Of a DNA stretch of 64,000 nucleotides, positions 32,036 through 43,900 are shown one piece after another. The stretch comes from Peteryoungia desertarenae. GTDB lineage: Bacteria > Pseudomonadota > Alphaproteobacteria > Rhizobiales > Rhizobiaceae. The stretch is taken from assembly GCF_005860795.2 (NCBI RefSeq), contig NZ_CP058350.1:932001-996000 (forward strand), in the 5' to 3' direction. Numbering within the stretch: the first letter of the stretch is position 1; each line of letters opens with the position of its first letter. The position numbers were made by a program, and so were the translations under genes. The notes beneath the pieces are model-generated. The model ran no database searches, was not told the origin of the DNA, and worked only from the letters and a program-made list of their open reading frames with translations.

Positions 32036-32734
32036 ATGGGATCGAATGACTTCGTAACGCTGTTTTTCCTGGTGGCAGCAGTGCTTATATTCCTGCAGCT
32101 GCGCAGTGTTCTGGGCAGACGGACAGGTCATGAAAAGCCGCCTGTTGATCCTTTCAGCAAGCGCCAGCTGCCCCGTGACGCGTCCGCTGACGACGGCAAG
32201 GTTGTAACCTTACCCAGACGGGATGATCCGACTTCCGAGGATCGCTTCGCTGCCGTGGATGCCTATGCCAAACCGGATACGGCGCTGAATGCTTCGCTGC
32301 GTGAGCTGGTATCCCATGATCCGAGCTTCAATCCGAAGGAATTCCTTGCCGGCGCCCGCATGGCCTATGAGATGATTGTCATGGCTTATGCCGATGGTGA
32401 TCGCAAGACGCTGAAGGGTCTTCTTTCTCGCGAAGTGTTCGAAGGCTTCGAGAATGCCATCGTCGACCGGGAAGCGCGTGGCGAAGTGATGAAATCCACA
32501 TTTGTCGGGATTGAGAAGGCGGATATCATCCATGCATCAGTCAAGGACAATGAAGAGCAGGTAACTCTTCGGGTTATATCGCAGCTCATCACGGCCACCT
32601 ATGACAAGAATGGCGCATTGGTGGATGGGGATGCGGATGCAGTCTCAGAAGTCAACGACCTGTGGACCTTTGCGCGCGATGTTCGTTCGCGCGATCCAAA
32701 CTGGAAGCTGGTTGCGACTGAAGCGGAACAATGA
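32036..32734 (+). CDS. timA: Tim44/TimA family protein
   Basis: The 232-residue protein has one N-terminal membrane helix (FVTLFFLVAAVLIFLQL) followed by a linker and a Tim44-like domain from about residue 85 (FNPKEFLAGARMAYEMIVMAYADGDRKTLKGLL). In Caulobacter TimA is a membrane protein related to the mitochondrial import motor adaptor Tim44. Its bacterial function is not well defined. The ATG at 32036 gives MGSNDFVTLFF; an upstream start adds an unrelated tail. It overlaps mltA by 4 nt. Confidence 0.87.
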   Translation: MGSNDFVTLFFLVAAVLIFLQLRSVLGRRTGHEKPPVDPFSKRQLPRDASADDGKVVTLPRRDDPTSEDRFAAVDAYAKPDTALNASLRELVSHDPSFNPKEFLAGARMAYEMIVMAYADGDRKTLKGLLSREVFEGFENAIVDREARGEVMKSTFVGIEKADIIHASVKDNEEQVTLRVISQLITATYDKNGALVDGDADAVSEVNDLWTFARDVRSRDPNWKLVATEAEQ

Positions 32735-33846
32735 GTGCGCCCTCGGCCGATTTCCGACTGAAGCCGACCTCATTCAATGAACTTCCCGGCTGGCAGAAAG
32801 ATGATCCTAGTGACCTCCTGGACGTGATGGCGGATTGTCTTCGGTACATCGAGGATGTGAAACCGCACCGGTCTGGCAGTCTTGGACTGACGTCAGAGGA
32901 TTTGGTTCCTCTGTTGAGGGCTCTGAAAGGGATCGAAAGAACGCCGGATGCCGTTCGTCGATTGTTTGAACAAGAGTGCAAGCCGTTCGAGATCCTTTTG
33001 CCGGACGGTGGCTCTGGTTTTGTGACGGCGTTCTATGAACCCGAAGTTACCGTTGCCGCCAAACCTGGTGATGGTTTTTTATACCCGTTCTACCGACGCC
33101 CCGATGACTTGGTTGACATATCGGGTGCGAACAGGCCTCAGGGCTGGGACTATTCTTACGTTTTTGGCCGGAAGACTGACCAGGGCGTAATGCCTTACCC
33201 CGACAGAAAGGCGATCGATCAGGGATTCCTGGATGGCCGGGGCTTAGAGATCGCTTGGGCGAATTCACGAGTGGACGTCTTTTTTGCCCATGTTCAAGGG
33301 GCTGCGCGACTCCGATTTCCCGATGGATCCTTACGTCGCATCACTTACGATGGAAAAGCCGGCCACCCGTTTTCCGGTATAGGGCGGTATCTGATTGATC
33401 TCGGCGAGATTGCTGAAGAAGACATTTCCATGCAGTCGATCCGGCTGTGGCTTGAGGAGCATCCCGAGAGACAGGATGAAATCCTTTGGCACAATCGATC
33501 CTATATCTTCTTCAAGGAAGCGGCAGTTTCTGATGAAAGGCGAGGACCGATCGCGGCAGCCAAGGTTCCGCTGGTCGCTGGCCGATCGCTTGCAGTGGAT
33601 CGCCTTATTCATACCTTCGGCTTTCCTTTCTTTATCCATGCACCGGAACTGACACGACTTGACGCGGGTCGACCCTTTGCAAGGCTAATGCTGGCACTCG
33701 ATACCGGCTCGGCGATTGTCGGCCCCGCTCGAGGTGACATCTTCACGGGCTCCGGTTTCAGAGCTGGTGAGATGGCAGGAGCGGTTCGCAACAGGGCCAA
33801 TTTCTATATACTGATCCCGAACAAGGCTGCAGCGAGGTTTGGCTGA
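32731..33846 (+). CDS. mltA: Membrane-bound lytic murein transglycosylase A
   Basis: The 371-residue enzyme cleaves peptidoglycan glycan strands. The MltA domain shows FVTAFYEPEVTVAAK, AIDQGFLDGRGLEIAWANSRVDVFFAHVQGAARLRFPDG and the 3D domain LDTGSAIVGPARGDIFTGSG with the catalytic aspartate. No signal peptide or lipobox is visible, and the ATG overlaps the timA stop (ATGA), so no upstream extension is possible. How it reaches the periplasm is unclear. Confidence 0.92.
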   Translation: MSAPSADFRLKPTSFNELPGWQKDDPSDLLDVMADCLRYIEDVKPHRSGSLGLTSEDLVPLLRALKGIERTPDAVRRLFEQECKPFEILLPDGGSGFVTAFYEPEVTVAAKPGDGFLYPFYRRPDDLVDISGANRPQGWDYSYVFGRKTDQGVMPYPDRKAIDQGFLDGRGLEIAWANSRVDVFFAHVQGAARLRFPDGSLRRITYDGKAGHPFSGIGRYLIDLGEIAEEDISMQSIRLWLEEHPERQDEILWHNRSYIFFKEAAVSDERRGPIAAAKVPLVAGRSLAVDRLIHTFGFPFFIHAPELTRLDAGRPFARLMLALDTGSAIVGPARGDIFTGSGFRAGEMAGAVRNRANFYILIPNKAAARFG

Positions 33847-34409
33847 TGTCCGGCGGATCAAAGGTCAGCAGTGAAGATAGGATCCTTTGGGGAAAGGTTG
33901 CGCGCACGACGCGCCCGCTACCGGGACGCCTTGAGGACCTCTTGGAATTCGAACAGCAGTTCCAAGAACAGACAGAAGGGACGCGTGCAGTTCCAGAACC
34001 AGCTGACATTCAAATGACGGCCCCAGCGCAGCCGCCACAATCCCGGAAGAATGCTGGTATGCATCATCCGCTGGAGAAGCCTGTCAAACGCAAGTTGTCG
34101 CGGGGACATCTTGCCCTTGAGGCTAGAATTGATCTGCACGGCATGATCCAGAGCGAGGCTCATGGTCTCCTGCTCGATTTCCTGATGCGTGCCCATGAAC
34201 GTGGTCTCCGCCATGTTTTGGTCATCACCGGCAAGGGAAGCTCTCTGGGCAGCGAAGGAGCCTTGAAGAGAGCGGTGCCGCTCTGGTTCTCCCTGCCGGA
34301 ATTTCGTTTATTGATCTCGTCCTACGAAACGGCGGCCCGCCAGCATGGCGGAGAGGGAGCCCTTTATGTCCGATTGTCACGCAAGGCCCCGGGTGCCGAC
34401 CGGCGATGA
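33846..34409 (+). CDS. Smr/MutS-related endonuclease-domain protein
   Basis: The 187-residue protein has a variable N-terminal half rich in Gln and Pro and a C-terminal Smr domain (about residues 92-180). ARIDLHGMIQSEAH and VLVITGKGSSLGSEGALKRAVPLWF are the LDxHG and TGxG motifs. Smr domains can nick DNA or RNA; the function here is not known. It overlaps mltA by 1 nt and the next HTH gene by 4 nt, so the three belong to one transcript. Confidence 0.88.
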   Translation: MSGGSKVSSEDRILWGKVARTTRPLPGRLEDLLEFEQQFQEQTEGTRAVPEPADIQMTAPAQPPQSRKNAGMHHPLEKPVKRKLSRGHLALEARIDLHGMIQSEAHGLLLDFLMRAHERGLRHVLVITGKGSSLGSEGALKRAVPLWFSLPEFRLLISSYETAARQHGGEGALYVRLSRKAPGADRR

Positions 34410-34774
34410 CAACACCCTTCGGCAAGGCGCTTCGTGAATTAAGGGAACGCAAGGGCGTAACCCAGAAGGAGATGGCAAGCGCCATCGGAGTATCGGCTGC
34501 TTACCTCTCAGCCCTCGAACACGGAAAGCGGGGATTGCCAAACTTCGATTTCCTGCAACGTGTCGCAGGCTACTTCAATATTATCTGGGATGAGGCAGAA
34601 GAACTCTTTGCGACGGCACGTGCGTCTGACCCGCGCCCTGTTCTCGACACGATAGGCTTACCCTTGGAATACAACAGGTTTGCCAATGAACTTGCTGCGA
34701 AGATTCGCCAGCTGCCGCCGGACGTGATAAAGAGCTTGCAGGCTGTTCTGGACGCTGCCGAAAAGCGCGGGTGA
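34406..34774 (+). CDS. XRE-family transcriptional regulator
   Basis: The 122-residue protein has one HTH domain (residues about 7-60): LRELRERKGVTQKEMASAIGVSAAYLSALEHGKRG. The rest, LPNFDFLQRVAGYFNIIWDEAEELF and the tail, is a small helical dimer-like region. Targets are unknown. It ends the timA-mltA-smr-xre run, with a 140-bp gap before gyrB. Confidence 0.85.
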   Translation: MTTPFGKALRELRERKGVTQKEMASAIGVSAAYLSALEHGKRGLPNFDFLQRVAGYFNIIWDEAEELFATARASDPRPVLDTIGLPLEYNRFANELAAKIRQLPPDVIKSLQAVLDAAEKRG

Positions 34775-34820
34775 CGGGCCTTTATCGCCTGTATATCCAC
34801 GGTAAACCTCGCTCTCGTCT

Positions 34821-34848
34821 TTGGAACTCAAGCGAAACCTCCTATACT
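34821..34848 (+). promoter_or_regulatory. Predicted gyrB promoter
   Basis: TTGGAA and TATACT are separated by 16 bp, a fair housekeeping-sigma match, about 67 bp before the gyrB ATG. Confidence 0.4.
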
Positions 34849-34914
34849 CAAGCCATTTGATGCTGCTGATTCGACGGGGGCAGACCCTGTGAGAATTTCT
34901 GGAAAGACAACTGA

Positions 34915-37350
<2,436 letters not shown>

Positions 37351-37386
37351 TGTCTTGAGCCGGCAAGGGCTCTGGTCTGTGTAAAG

Positions 37387-37415
37387 GAGCTGCGCCATGT
37401 GTGCGGCTCTTTTTT
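37387..37415 (+). terminator. Rho-independent terminator of gyrB
   Basis: GAGCTGCGC pairs with GTGCGGCTC through a stem with two G-U wobbles and is followed by six T. Confidence 0.75.
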
Positions 37416-37422
37416 GTCCAAA

Positions 37423-37438
37423 GGTTTCACGTGAATCA
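37423..37438. promoter_or_regulatory. parS site, left half of inverted pair
   Basis: GGTTTCACGTGAATCA differs from the parS consensus at two positions. It is mirrored by the site at 37448-37463. Confidence 0.8.
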
Positions 37439-37447
37439 TGGTTAATC

Positions 37448-37463
37448 TGATTCACGTGAAACA
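37448..37463. promoter_or_regulatory. parS site, right half of inverted pair
   Basis: TGATTCACGTGAAACA has one mismatch to the consensus and is nearly the reverse complement of the site 9 bp to its left. The 9-bp spacer contains GGTTAA, part of ATGGTTAA at 37438-37445. Confidence 0.87.
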
Positions 37464-37480
37464 GGAGGTTCGTTAACCTC

Positions 37481-38071
37481 TTAGAAGCTTCCCTCGAAGG
37501 CGATTTCAGAGAGCGTCTTGCGCCCGTTTGGACTTTCCCTCTCGCGCAAACCGTCCGGTAACTGGTTTTTGTCGCCTAGCTTCCCTATGGCGATTGCTGC
37601 CTCCACATGGAAACCCTCTGGCACTTTTAGGACTTCGGCTGCCTTATCAAAGTCGATCCCGGTCATGCCATGCGCATAATAGCCGGAATGGACCGCTTGA
37701 AGAGACAGCATTCCCCAAGCAGCGCCGGTATCGAAACTGTGAGAGCGTAGAGGACGTGGGGCGCCCCCATCAGCCGGGCGGCTCAGCGTATCGGATAGGA
37801 CAATGATCAGCGCCGATGCATTCTTGGCCCAACCCTGATTGAATTCATTGAGAATGGTGAAGAGGCGGTCGAACGGCTTGCTACCTCTGAGCCCGTAGAC
37901 AAATCGCCAGGGCTGGTAATTGAAGGCCGATGGTGCCCAGCGGGCCGCATCCAGAATAGTCAGGAGATGCTCTCTTGGCATCGGCTTGCCATCGAACGCA
38001 CGGGGAGACCAGCGCTCCAGAAAAACCGGATGGATATCGTATTCAGACTCGCGCGAATTGCGGGTGGTCAT
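37481..38071 (-). CDS. Nitroreductase family protein
   Basis: The 196-residue FMN-binding protein shows FLERWSPRAFDGKPMPREHLLTILDAARWAPSAFNYQPWRF, the typical nitroreductase N-terminal segment. A flavin-binding GMTGIDFDKAAEVL stretch lies in the C-terminal half. It should reduce quinones, nitroaromatics or similar with NAD(P)H; the natural substrate is unknown. The ATG at 38071 is chosen; the upstream frame adds 48 unrelated residues. It is divergent from phaZ across 272 bp in which I see no gene. Confidence 0.85.
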   Translation of the reverse strand: MTTRNSRESEYDIHPVFLERWSPRAFDGKPMPREHLLTILDAARWAPSAFNYQPWRFVYGLRGSKPFDRLFTILNEFNQGWAKNASALIIVLSDTLSRPADGGAPRPLRSHSFDTGAAWGMLSLQAVHSGYYAHGMTGIDFDKAAEVLKVPEGFHVEAAIAIGKLGDKNQLPDGLRERESPNGRKTLSEIAFEGSF

Positions 38072-38343
38072 GCAGCACCTTTCGTAGGTTTGGCGAAAGC
38101 TCTTTTTGGTAAACCGGGCTATGAGTAGCCCCGCATCCTGCAGCAGTACAAGCAGCGGCCACTTTGACAGAGCGTTAACTGACTGCACAGCCTGGCAGGG
38201 GTGCAGATGGAACATTAATCAGTATGGGGCATCTTACTAGGCAATAGGTGTAGACCCTTGACCAGAAACAGTCCTTTTGCATTGCGAAAAGTCTGATAGG
38301 TTAAAGTCGGTCTGACGAAGACAGAGATTGGAAGGCAAGCAGG

Positions 38344-39624
38344 ATGTTCTATCAACTCTACGAAATGAATCACGCGATGATGGCACCGTTCCGGGCAACG
38401 GCCGATGCCATGCGTCTTGCGTATCAGAACCCCCTCAATCCGCTGTCCCAGACCATCATTGGCCGAAACATTGCCGCGAGTCTCGAGGTCTTCGAGCGCG
38501 CGACGAGACGTTATGGAAAGCCTCAGTTCGATCTTCCGCGAACAAAGGTTGCCGATCACACGGTTTCGGTCGAAGAGGAAATTGTCTGGAAGAAGCCATT
38601 TTGCAATCTCATCCGTTTCAAGCGGAGTTTACCTGTTGGTGTTGAACCCGGCCCTCGAATATTGATCGTGGCGCCGATGTCCGGCCACTATGCGACGCTT
38701 TTGCGTGGAACCGTCGAAGCTCTGATTCAGAGTGCTGATGTCTACATTACAGACTGGATCGACGCCCGCATGGTTCCTGTCACGGATGGTCGCTTCGATC
38801 TTGATGATTACATCGATTACGTGATCGAGATGCTCAATCACCTCGGACCTGACACCAACGTCGTTGCGGTGTGTCAGCCATCCGTTCCAGTTCTGGCCGC
38901 GGTTGCGGTCATGGAAGCCGAAGGAGATCGTTGCGCACCGTCAACGATGACCCTGATGGGTGGGCCGATTGACACCAGAATCAACCCTACCGCCGTGAAC
39001 CAGCTGGCCCAGGATAAGCCCATCGAGTGGTTCCGCGATAACGTCATCATGCGTGTACCATGGCCGCAACCAGGCTTCATGCGCGAAGTCTATCCCGGTT
39101 TCCTCCAGCTGTCCGGCTTCATGTCGATGAACCTCGACCGCCATATGATCGCGCAGAAAGACTTCTACATGCACCTCGTGAAGAATGACGGTGACTCCGC
39201 AGAGAAGCACCGCGACTTCTATGACGAGTATCTTGCAGTCATGGATTTGACTGCCGAGTTCTACCTCCAGACCGTCGATACCGTATTCATCAAACATGCC
39301 TTGCCAAAGGGCGAGATGATGCACCGAAACAAGCGTGTGGACACGACAGCGATCCGCAATGTCGCGCTCCTGACGGTGGAGGGGGAAAATGATGATATCT
39401 CAGGAGTCGGTCAGACACAGGCTGCACAGACGATCTGCACCAACATCCCGGAAGACAAGCGGATGCATTATGTGCAGCCCGATGTCGGCCATTATGGTGT
39501 CTTCAATGGCTCCCGTTTCCGACGCGAGATAGCGCCGCGCATCGTCGCGTTTGCGAAAGAGCATTCGAAGGGTGCCCAACGCAGTCCGGTGAAGCGCGTG
39601 ATCAAAGGCGGAAAAATTGGCTGA
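38344..39624 (+). CDS. phaZ: Intracellular polyhydroxyalkanoate depolymerase
   Basis: The 426-residue alpha/beta-hydrolase degrades stored polyhydroxybutyrate granules. GPRILIVAPMSGHYATLLRGTVEAL opens the family domain. VCQPSVPVLAAVAVM carries the nucleophile as Cys177 instead of serine, as known for intracellular PhaZ of the Ralstonia type. The C-terminal histidine lies in QPDVGHYGVFNGSRF. No signal peptide is present, fitting a cytoplasmic granule enzyme. Confidence 0.93.
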   Translation: MFYQLYEMNHAMMAPFRATADAMRLAYQNPLNPLSQTIIGRNIAASLEVFERATRRYGKPQFDLPRTKVADHTVSVEEEIVWKKPFCNLIRFKRSLPVGVEPGPRILIVAPMSGHYATLLRGTVEALIQSADVYITDWIDARMVPVTDGRFDLDDYIDYVIEMLNHLGPDTNVVAVCQPSVPVLAAVAVMEAEGDRCAPSTMTLMGGPIDTRINPTAVNQLAQDKPIEWFRDNVIMRVPWPQPGFMREVYPGFLQLSGFMSMNLDRHMIAQKDFYMHLVKNDGDSAEKHRDFYDEYLAVMDLTAEFYLQTVDTVFIKHALPKGEMMHRNKRVDTTAIRNVALLTVEGENDDISGVGQTQAAQTICTNIPEDKRMHYVQPDVGHYGVFNGSRFRREIAPRIVAFAKEHSKGAQRSPVKRVIKGGKIG

Positions 39625-39651
39625 CTGACGCCAATCACATCGATTTAAGCC

Positions 39652-39690
39652 AGCGGATTCAAATGCTTCATCATTTGGGTCCGCTTTTTT
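39652..39690 (+). terminator. Rho-independent terminator of phaZ
   Basis: AGCGGA..CAAATG pairs with CATTTG..TCCGCT around a CTTCAT loop, followed by six T. Confidence 0.85.
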
Positions 39691-39766
39691 CTTGAACAGC
39701 GTTTCGTCACTTACCACATCGAAATCATCGGACGGCATACCGCCGCCGAACAACCGAGGGTAATCG

Positions 39767-40204
39767 ATGATGAACCAGTCAGCACTGCTTCGACCGGATT
39801 GGACACCGGCGACCGTCGCATTGATGGTGCTGGGCTTTGTGGTCTTCTGGCCGCTGGGTCTGGCGATGCTCGCCTACATTCTGTTTGGCGAGAAATTCCA
39901 AAACTTCAAGCGTGAGGCCAATCTGAAGGCGGACGACGTGTTGAGCCGTTGCAAGTCCGCGCGCTACGGCGCGTATGCTACGTCGACGGGCAATGTCGCC
40001 TTTGATGATTGGCGCAAGGCAGAGCTTGAACGGCTCGATGAGGAGCGTCGCAAGCTCGATGAGATGCGTGCAGAGTTTGACGCCTATTCGCGTGAACTGC
40101 GCCGCGCCAAGGATCAGGATGAGTTTGACCGCTTCATGCGCCAACGCAGCCAGATGAAGTCCGCCGATGAGGGGTCTTCTTCTATGGGCCAGTCTGGCGT
40201 TTGA
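39767..40204 (+). CDS. DUF2852 membrane protein
   Basis: The 145-residue protein begins with a single hydrophobic helix (ATVALMVLGFVVFWPLGLAMLAYILFGE), preceded by a tryptophan-containing segment (RPDWTPATVA). The rest is charged and probably coiled-coil (LERLDEERRKLDEMRAEFDAYSRELRRAKDQDEFDRFM). This is the DUF2852 layout of Rhizobiales. The function is unknown. It should be anchored in the inner membrane with a cytoplasmic coiled coil. Confidence 0.8.
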   Translation: MMNQSALLRPDWTPATVALMVLGFVVFWPLGLAMLAYILFGEKFQNFKREANLKADDVLSRCKSARYGAYATSTGNVAFDDWRKAELERLDEERRKLDEMRAEFDAYSRELRRAKDQDEFDRFMRQRSQMKSADEGSSSMGQSGV

Positions 40205-40231
40205 TAATCCGGACCAAATCCGCATCACCCG

Positions 40232-40259
40232 AGCCGGCGTCATTGATGCCGGCTTTTTT
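40232..40259 (+). terminator. Rho-independent terminator after DUF2852 gene
   Basis: AGCCGGC / GCCGGCT stem with a 9-nt loop followed by six T. Confidence 0.8.
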
Positions 40260-40298
40260 CTGTCCTGCCGGAACGAACGAATCAGCTACAAACGCCAC

Positions 40299-41057
40299 AT
40301 GTTCTCGCTCCTCAGACCGACCTCGAAAGCCAGGAAAACCGAGCCCGTTTCAGAGCGGCAAATCGTGGTCCATGGTCGCGAAATGCCACTCACCATCAGG
40401 CGAAACCGGCGCGCAACGCGAATTACTTTGCGGATAGAGCCAGGCGGGCGTGCGCTGAAGATGACAGTTCCTCCCGCTGTGCGCGAGAAAGAGATTGATG
40501 AATTCCTCCTTCGCCACACAGGTTGGCTGAACGCACGGCTCGCCCGCCATGCAAATGCTGGCACGATCGAGGATGGGGGTACCATCCCTTTGCGCGGTGT
40601 CAGCCACCGCATCGTTCATAGCGGCCAGCTGCGAGGTCTAACCCAGTCCCTCGACAGCGAGATGGGTTTCGTCCTGAGCGTCAGCGGATTGGAAGAACAT
40701 CTGCCGAGAAGAGTGGCGGATTTTCTCAAAAAGGAAGCACGCAGAGACCTTGAGATGCTCGCCCATGGTCACGCCCGCCGGATTGGAAAACCGATCAAGA
40801 GTCTGACGCTGAAGGATACGCGCAGCCGCTGGGGCTCCTGTTCTTGGGACGGACGCTTGAGTTTTTCCTGGCGTATCGTCATGGCGCCGCCGGTTGTCAT
40901 TGATTATCTGGCCGCCCATGAGGTGGCACATCTGAAGGAAATGAACCATGGGCCAGTTTTCTGGGCGCTCTGCGAAGAGCTCTGCCCAGAGATGCAGGAG
41001 GCAAAAGCCTGGCTGAAGCGTCATGGCTCAGCGCTTCACGCCCTGGACTTCGGTTGA
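40299..41057 (+). CDS. YgjP-like metallopeptidase (DUF45)
   Basis: The 252-residue protein has the zinc motif HEVAHLKEMNH near residue 206, with Glu and a third ligand downstream (GPVFWALCEELCP). SLTLKDTRSRWGSCSWDGRLSFSWRIVMAP is the DUF45 signature. The ATG at 40299 (MFSLLRPTS) is used; the upstream frame runs into the DUF2852 gene. Substrate is unknown. No signal peptide is evident, so it is probably cytoplasmic. Confidence 0.88.
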   Translation: MFSLLRPTSKARKTEPVSERQIVVHGREMPLTIRRNRRATRITLRIEPGGRALKMTVPPAVREKEIDEFLLRHTGWLNARLARHANAGTIEDGGTIPLRGVSHRIVHSGQLRGLTQSLDSEMGFVLSVSGLEEHLPRRVADFLKKEARRDLEMLAHGHARRIGKPIKSLTLKDTRSRWGSCSWDGRLSFSWRIVMAPPVVIDYLAAHEVAHLKEMNHGPVFWALCEELCPEMQEAKAWLKRHGSALHALDFG

Positions 41058-41128
41058 GTACTTGCGACCATTCGGCCACTGTCGCAATTGGGCTCGACTC
41101 TCATCTTGTTTCGTGCGACTCCGCTTGC

Positions 41129-41803
41129 ATGAGACCTGACATCAAAATTTGCGGATTGAAGACAGAGGAAGCGGTTGATCATGCCGTTTCTCTGGGAGCA
41201 ACCCACATAGGCTTCATCTTCTTCCCCAAGAGCCCGCGTAACATAGAGCCCGACCTTGCAGGGCGACTGGCTGATCGCGTTCGCGGCAGGACCAAGATCG
41301 TTGCCGTGACCGTCAATGCTGACAATGATGATCTCGACGAGATCATTGCTCTCTCGCGTCCGGATATCTTGCAATTCCATGGCGGTGAAAGTCCGGAACG
41401 CGTGTTGACCATCAAGGCTGTGACCGGTCTTCCCGTTATGAAGGCATTTTCTATTCGGGAAGCGGATGATCTTCGGCGTATCGAGCCCTATATCGGAATT
41501 GCAGATCGTTTCCTGTTCGACGCAAAGGCGCCGGCAGGATCTGATCTGCCTGGCGGTAATGGCGTCTCGTTCGACTGGCGGCTGCTCCGATCTCTTGACG
41601 AAAGTGTGGATTACATGCTTTCGGGTGGCCTGAACTCGGATAATCTTGAAGAGGCCCTGCGGGAGACCGGTGCTCGGGGCATCGACGTTTCGTCTGGTGT
41701 GGAGAGTGCGCCGGGCGTCAAGAATCTGAAAAAGATGGATGAGTTTTTCGCGGCAGTCGACAGGGCGTCGATGGCCGAACCGGTTTCAGGGAGTACCAAG
41801 TGA
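41129..41803 (+). CDS. trpF: Phosphoribosylanthranilate isomerase
   Basis: The 224-residue TIM-barrel enzyme isomerises PRA to CdRP in tryptophan synthesis. [36 protein letters not shown] is the N-terminal family block with the catalytic cysteine in KICG. LLDAK-like FLFDAKAP and [14 protein letters not shown] follow. The ATG at 41129 starts MRPDIKICG. It overlaps trpB by 4 nt, the start of the trpF-trpB-trpA run. Confidence 0.95.
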   Translation: MRPDIKICGLKTEEAVDHAVSLGATHIGFIFFPKSPRNIEPDLAGRLADRVRGRTKIVAVTVNADNDDLDEIIALSRPDILQFHGGESPERVLTIKAVTGLPVMKAFSIREADDLRRIEPYIGIADRFLFDAKAPAGSDLPGGNGVSFDWRLLRSLDESVDYMLSGGLNSDNLEEALRETGARGIDVSSGVESAPGVKNLKKMDEFFAAVDRASMAEPVSGSTK

Positions 41804-43020
41804 ACCAGTCACCCAAACCCAATTCCTTCCGTGAAGGGCCGGACGAAGACGGTCGCTTCGGTATCTTTGGCGGACGCTTTGTCGCCGAAACGCTGATGCC
41901 GTTGATCCTCGACCTGCAGGAAAAATGGGAAGCGGCCAAGACGGATCCGGAATTCCAGGCGGAACTGGCGCATCTGAACGCTCACTATACAGGACGCCCC
42001 AGCCCGCTCTATTTCGCCGAACGGCTGACCGAAGAGCTCGGTGGCGCAAAGATCTATTTTAAGCGCGATGAGCTGAACCATACGGGTTCGCACAAGATCA
42101 ACAACTGCCTCGGTCAGATCCTGCTCGCCAAACGCATGGGCAAGACCCGTATCATTGCTGAGACCGGTGCCGGTCAGCACGGTGTTGCCTCCGCAACGGT
42201 CGCCGCCCGTTTCGGTATTCCCTGTGTTGTCTACATGGGCGCAACCGATGTCGAGCGTCAGGCGCCGAACGTGTTCCGCATGAAGCTCCTCGGTGCAGAG
42301 GTGAAGCCTGTGACCTCTGGCCACGGCACGCTGAAGGATGCCATGAATGAGGCACTTCGTGACTGGGTCACCAATGTCGACGACACCTATTACATGATCG
42401 GTACCGCAGCCGGTCCGCATCCCTATCCGGAGATGGTTCGCGAATTCCAGTCCGTCATTGGACGCGAGACCCGGGAACAAATGCTTGCCGTCGAGGGCAG
42501 GTTGCCAGATATGCTGGTTGCCGCTGTCGGTGGTGGCTCAAATGCCATCGGCCTTTTCCATCCCTTCCTTGATGATGCCGGCGTTCGCATCGTTGGCGTC
42601 GAGGCTGGTGGTAAGGGCCTCGAAGGCGAGGAACATTGCGCTTCGCTGACCGCAGGCTCGCCCGGCGTGCTCCATGGCAACCGCACCTATTTGCTGCAGG
42701 ACAAGGACGGTCAGATCAAGGAAGGCCACTCGATTTCCGCGGGACTTGATTATCCCGGCATCGGTCCCGAGCACTCCTGGCTGAAGGATATGGGCCGCGT
42801 CGAATATGTGCCTATCAAGGATGATGAAGCGCTCGCTGCATTCCAGCTGCTGACGCGTACCGAAGGCATTATCCCGGCGCTAGAGCCTTCTCATGCCTTG
42901 GCTGAAGTCATCAAGCGGGCGCCGACGATGGGCAAGGACCAGATCATCGTGATGAACCTCTGTGGCCGAGGCGACAAGGACATCTTCACCGTTGGCAAGA
43001 TCCTGGGAATGGGGCTCTGA
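41800..43020 (+). CDS. trpB: Tryptophan synthase beta subunit
   Basis: The 406-residue PLP enzyme condenses indole and serine. [18 protein letters not shown] contains the PLP lysine (HK). [18 protein letters not shown] and the phosphate-binding GGGSNAIG loop are intact. [13 protein letters not shown] closes the protein. It starts 4 nt before the trpF stop and ends 2 nt from the trpA start. Confidence 0.97.
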   Translation: MNQSPKPNSFREGPDEDGRFGIFGGRFVAETLMPLILDLQEKWEAAKTDPEFQAELAHLNAHYTGRPSPLYFAERLTEELGGAKIYFKRDELNHTGSHKINNCLGQILLAKRMGKTRIIAETGAGQHGVASATVAARFGIPCVVYMGATDVERQAPNVFRMKLLGAEVKPVTSGHGTLKDAMNEALRDWVTNVDDTYYMIGTAAGPHPYPEMVREFQSVIGRETREQMLAVEGRLPDMLVAAVGGGSNAIGLFHPFLDDAGVRIVGVEAGGKGLEGEEHCASLTAGSPGVLHGNRTYLLQDKDGQIKEGHSISAGLDYPGIGPEHSWLKDMGRVEYVPIKDDEALAAFQLLTRTEGIIPALEPSHALAEVIKRAPTMGKDQIIVMNLCGRGDKDIFTVGKILGMGL

Positions 43021-43022
43021 TC

Positions 43023-43862
43023 ATGACTGCGCGTATGGACAAGCGTTTCGCCGACCTGAAGGCAGAGGGCCGTCCGGCCCTCGTGACTTACTTCATGGGT
43101 GGTGACCCAGATTACGAAACATCGCTTGCAATCATGAAGTCGCTGCCGGCTGCCGGCGCGGATGTGATTGAACTCGGCATGCCCTTTTCTGATCCGATGG
43201 CCGACGGTCCGGCGATTCAGATGGCTGGGCAGCGGGCCCTGAAAGCCGGCCAGACCCTCAAAAAGACGCTGGAATTGGCTCGTGCCTTTCGTGAAGAGGA
43301 CAAGGACACACCGATCGTCATGATGGGTTACTATAACCCGATCTATATATTCGGCGTTGAAGCTTTCCTTGATGCGGCACTGGAGGCTGGTATCGACGGT
43401 CTGATCGTCGTTGACCTGCCTCCGGAAATGGATGACGAGCTTTGCATTCCGGCCCGCCGCCGCGACATCAATTTCATTCGGCTGGCGACCCCGACGACAG
43501 ACGATAAGAGAATGCCAAAGGTTCTGCAGAACACTTCGGGCTTTGTCTATTACGTGTCGATGAATGGCATCACAGGGTCTTCACTGCCAGACCCGAGCCG
43601 TGTGGCCGGTGCCGTAGAGCGTATAAAGTCCCATACCGACCTGCCGATCTGCGTTGGCTTCGGCGTGAAGACCGCCGAACACGCGCGGCTTATCGGGGCG
43701 CATGCTGACGGCGTTGTCGTCGGTACGGCGATTGTCAATCAGGTTGCCAACAACCTTACGGCTGATGGCCAGGCGACCGGCGATACCGTACAGGCGGTAG
43801 CAACGCTGGTACGTGGTCTTGCCAGTGGCGTCCGTAGCGCACGCCTTGCGGCGGCCGAGTAA
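43023..43862 (+). CDS. trpA: Tryptophan synthase alpha subunit
   Basis: The 279-residue TIM-barrel subunit splits indole-3-glycerol phosphate. Catalytic glutamate lies in [19 protein letters not shown], and catalytic aspartate in [24 protein letters not shown] and [12 protein letters not shown] complete the active site. It lies between trpB and accD, a conserved order in Rhizobiales. Confidence 0.97.
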   Translation: MTARMDKRFADLKAEGRPALVTYFMGGDPDYETSLAIMKSLPAAGADVIELGMPFSDPMADGPAIQMAGQRALKAGQTLKKTLELARAFREEDKDTPIVMMGYYNPIYIFGVEAFLDAALEAGIDGLIVVDLPPEMDDELCIPARRRDINFIRLATPTTDDKRMPKVLQNTSGFVYYVSMNGITGSSLPDPSRVAGAVERIKSHTDLPICVGFGVKTAEHARLIGAHADGVVVGTAIVNQVANNLTADGQATGDTVQAVATLVRGLASGVRSARLAAAE

Positions 43863-43900
43863 ACCAACCATATGGGCTGTATCAGTCAGGAGTAAGCCAC

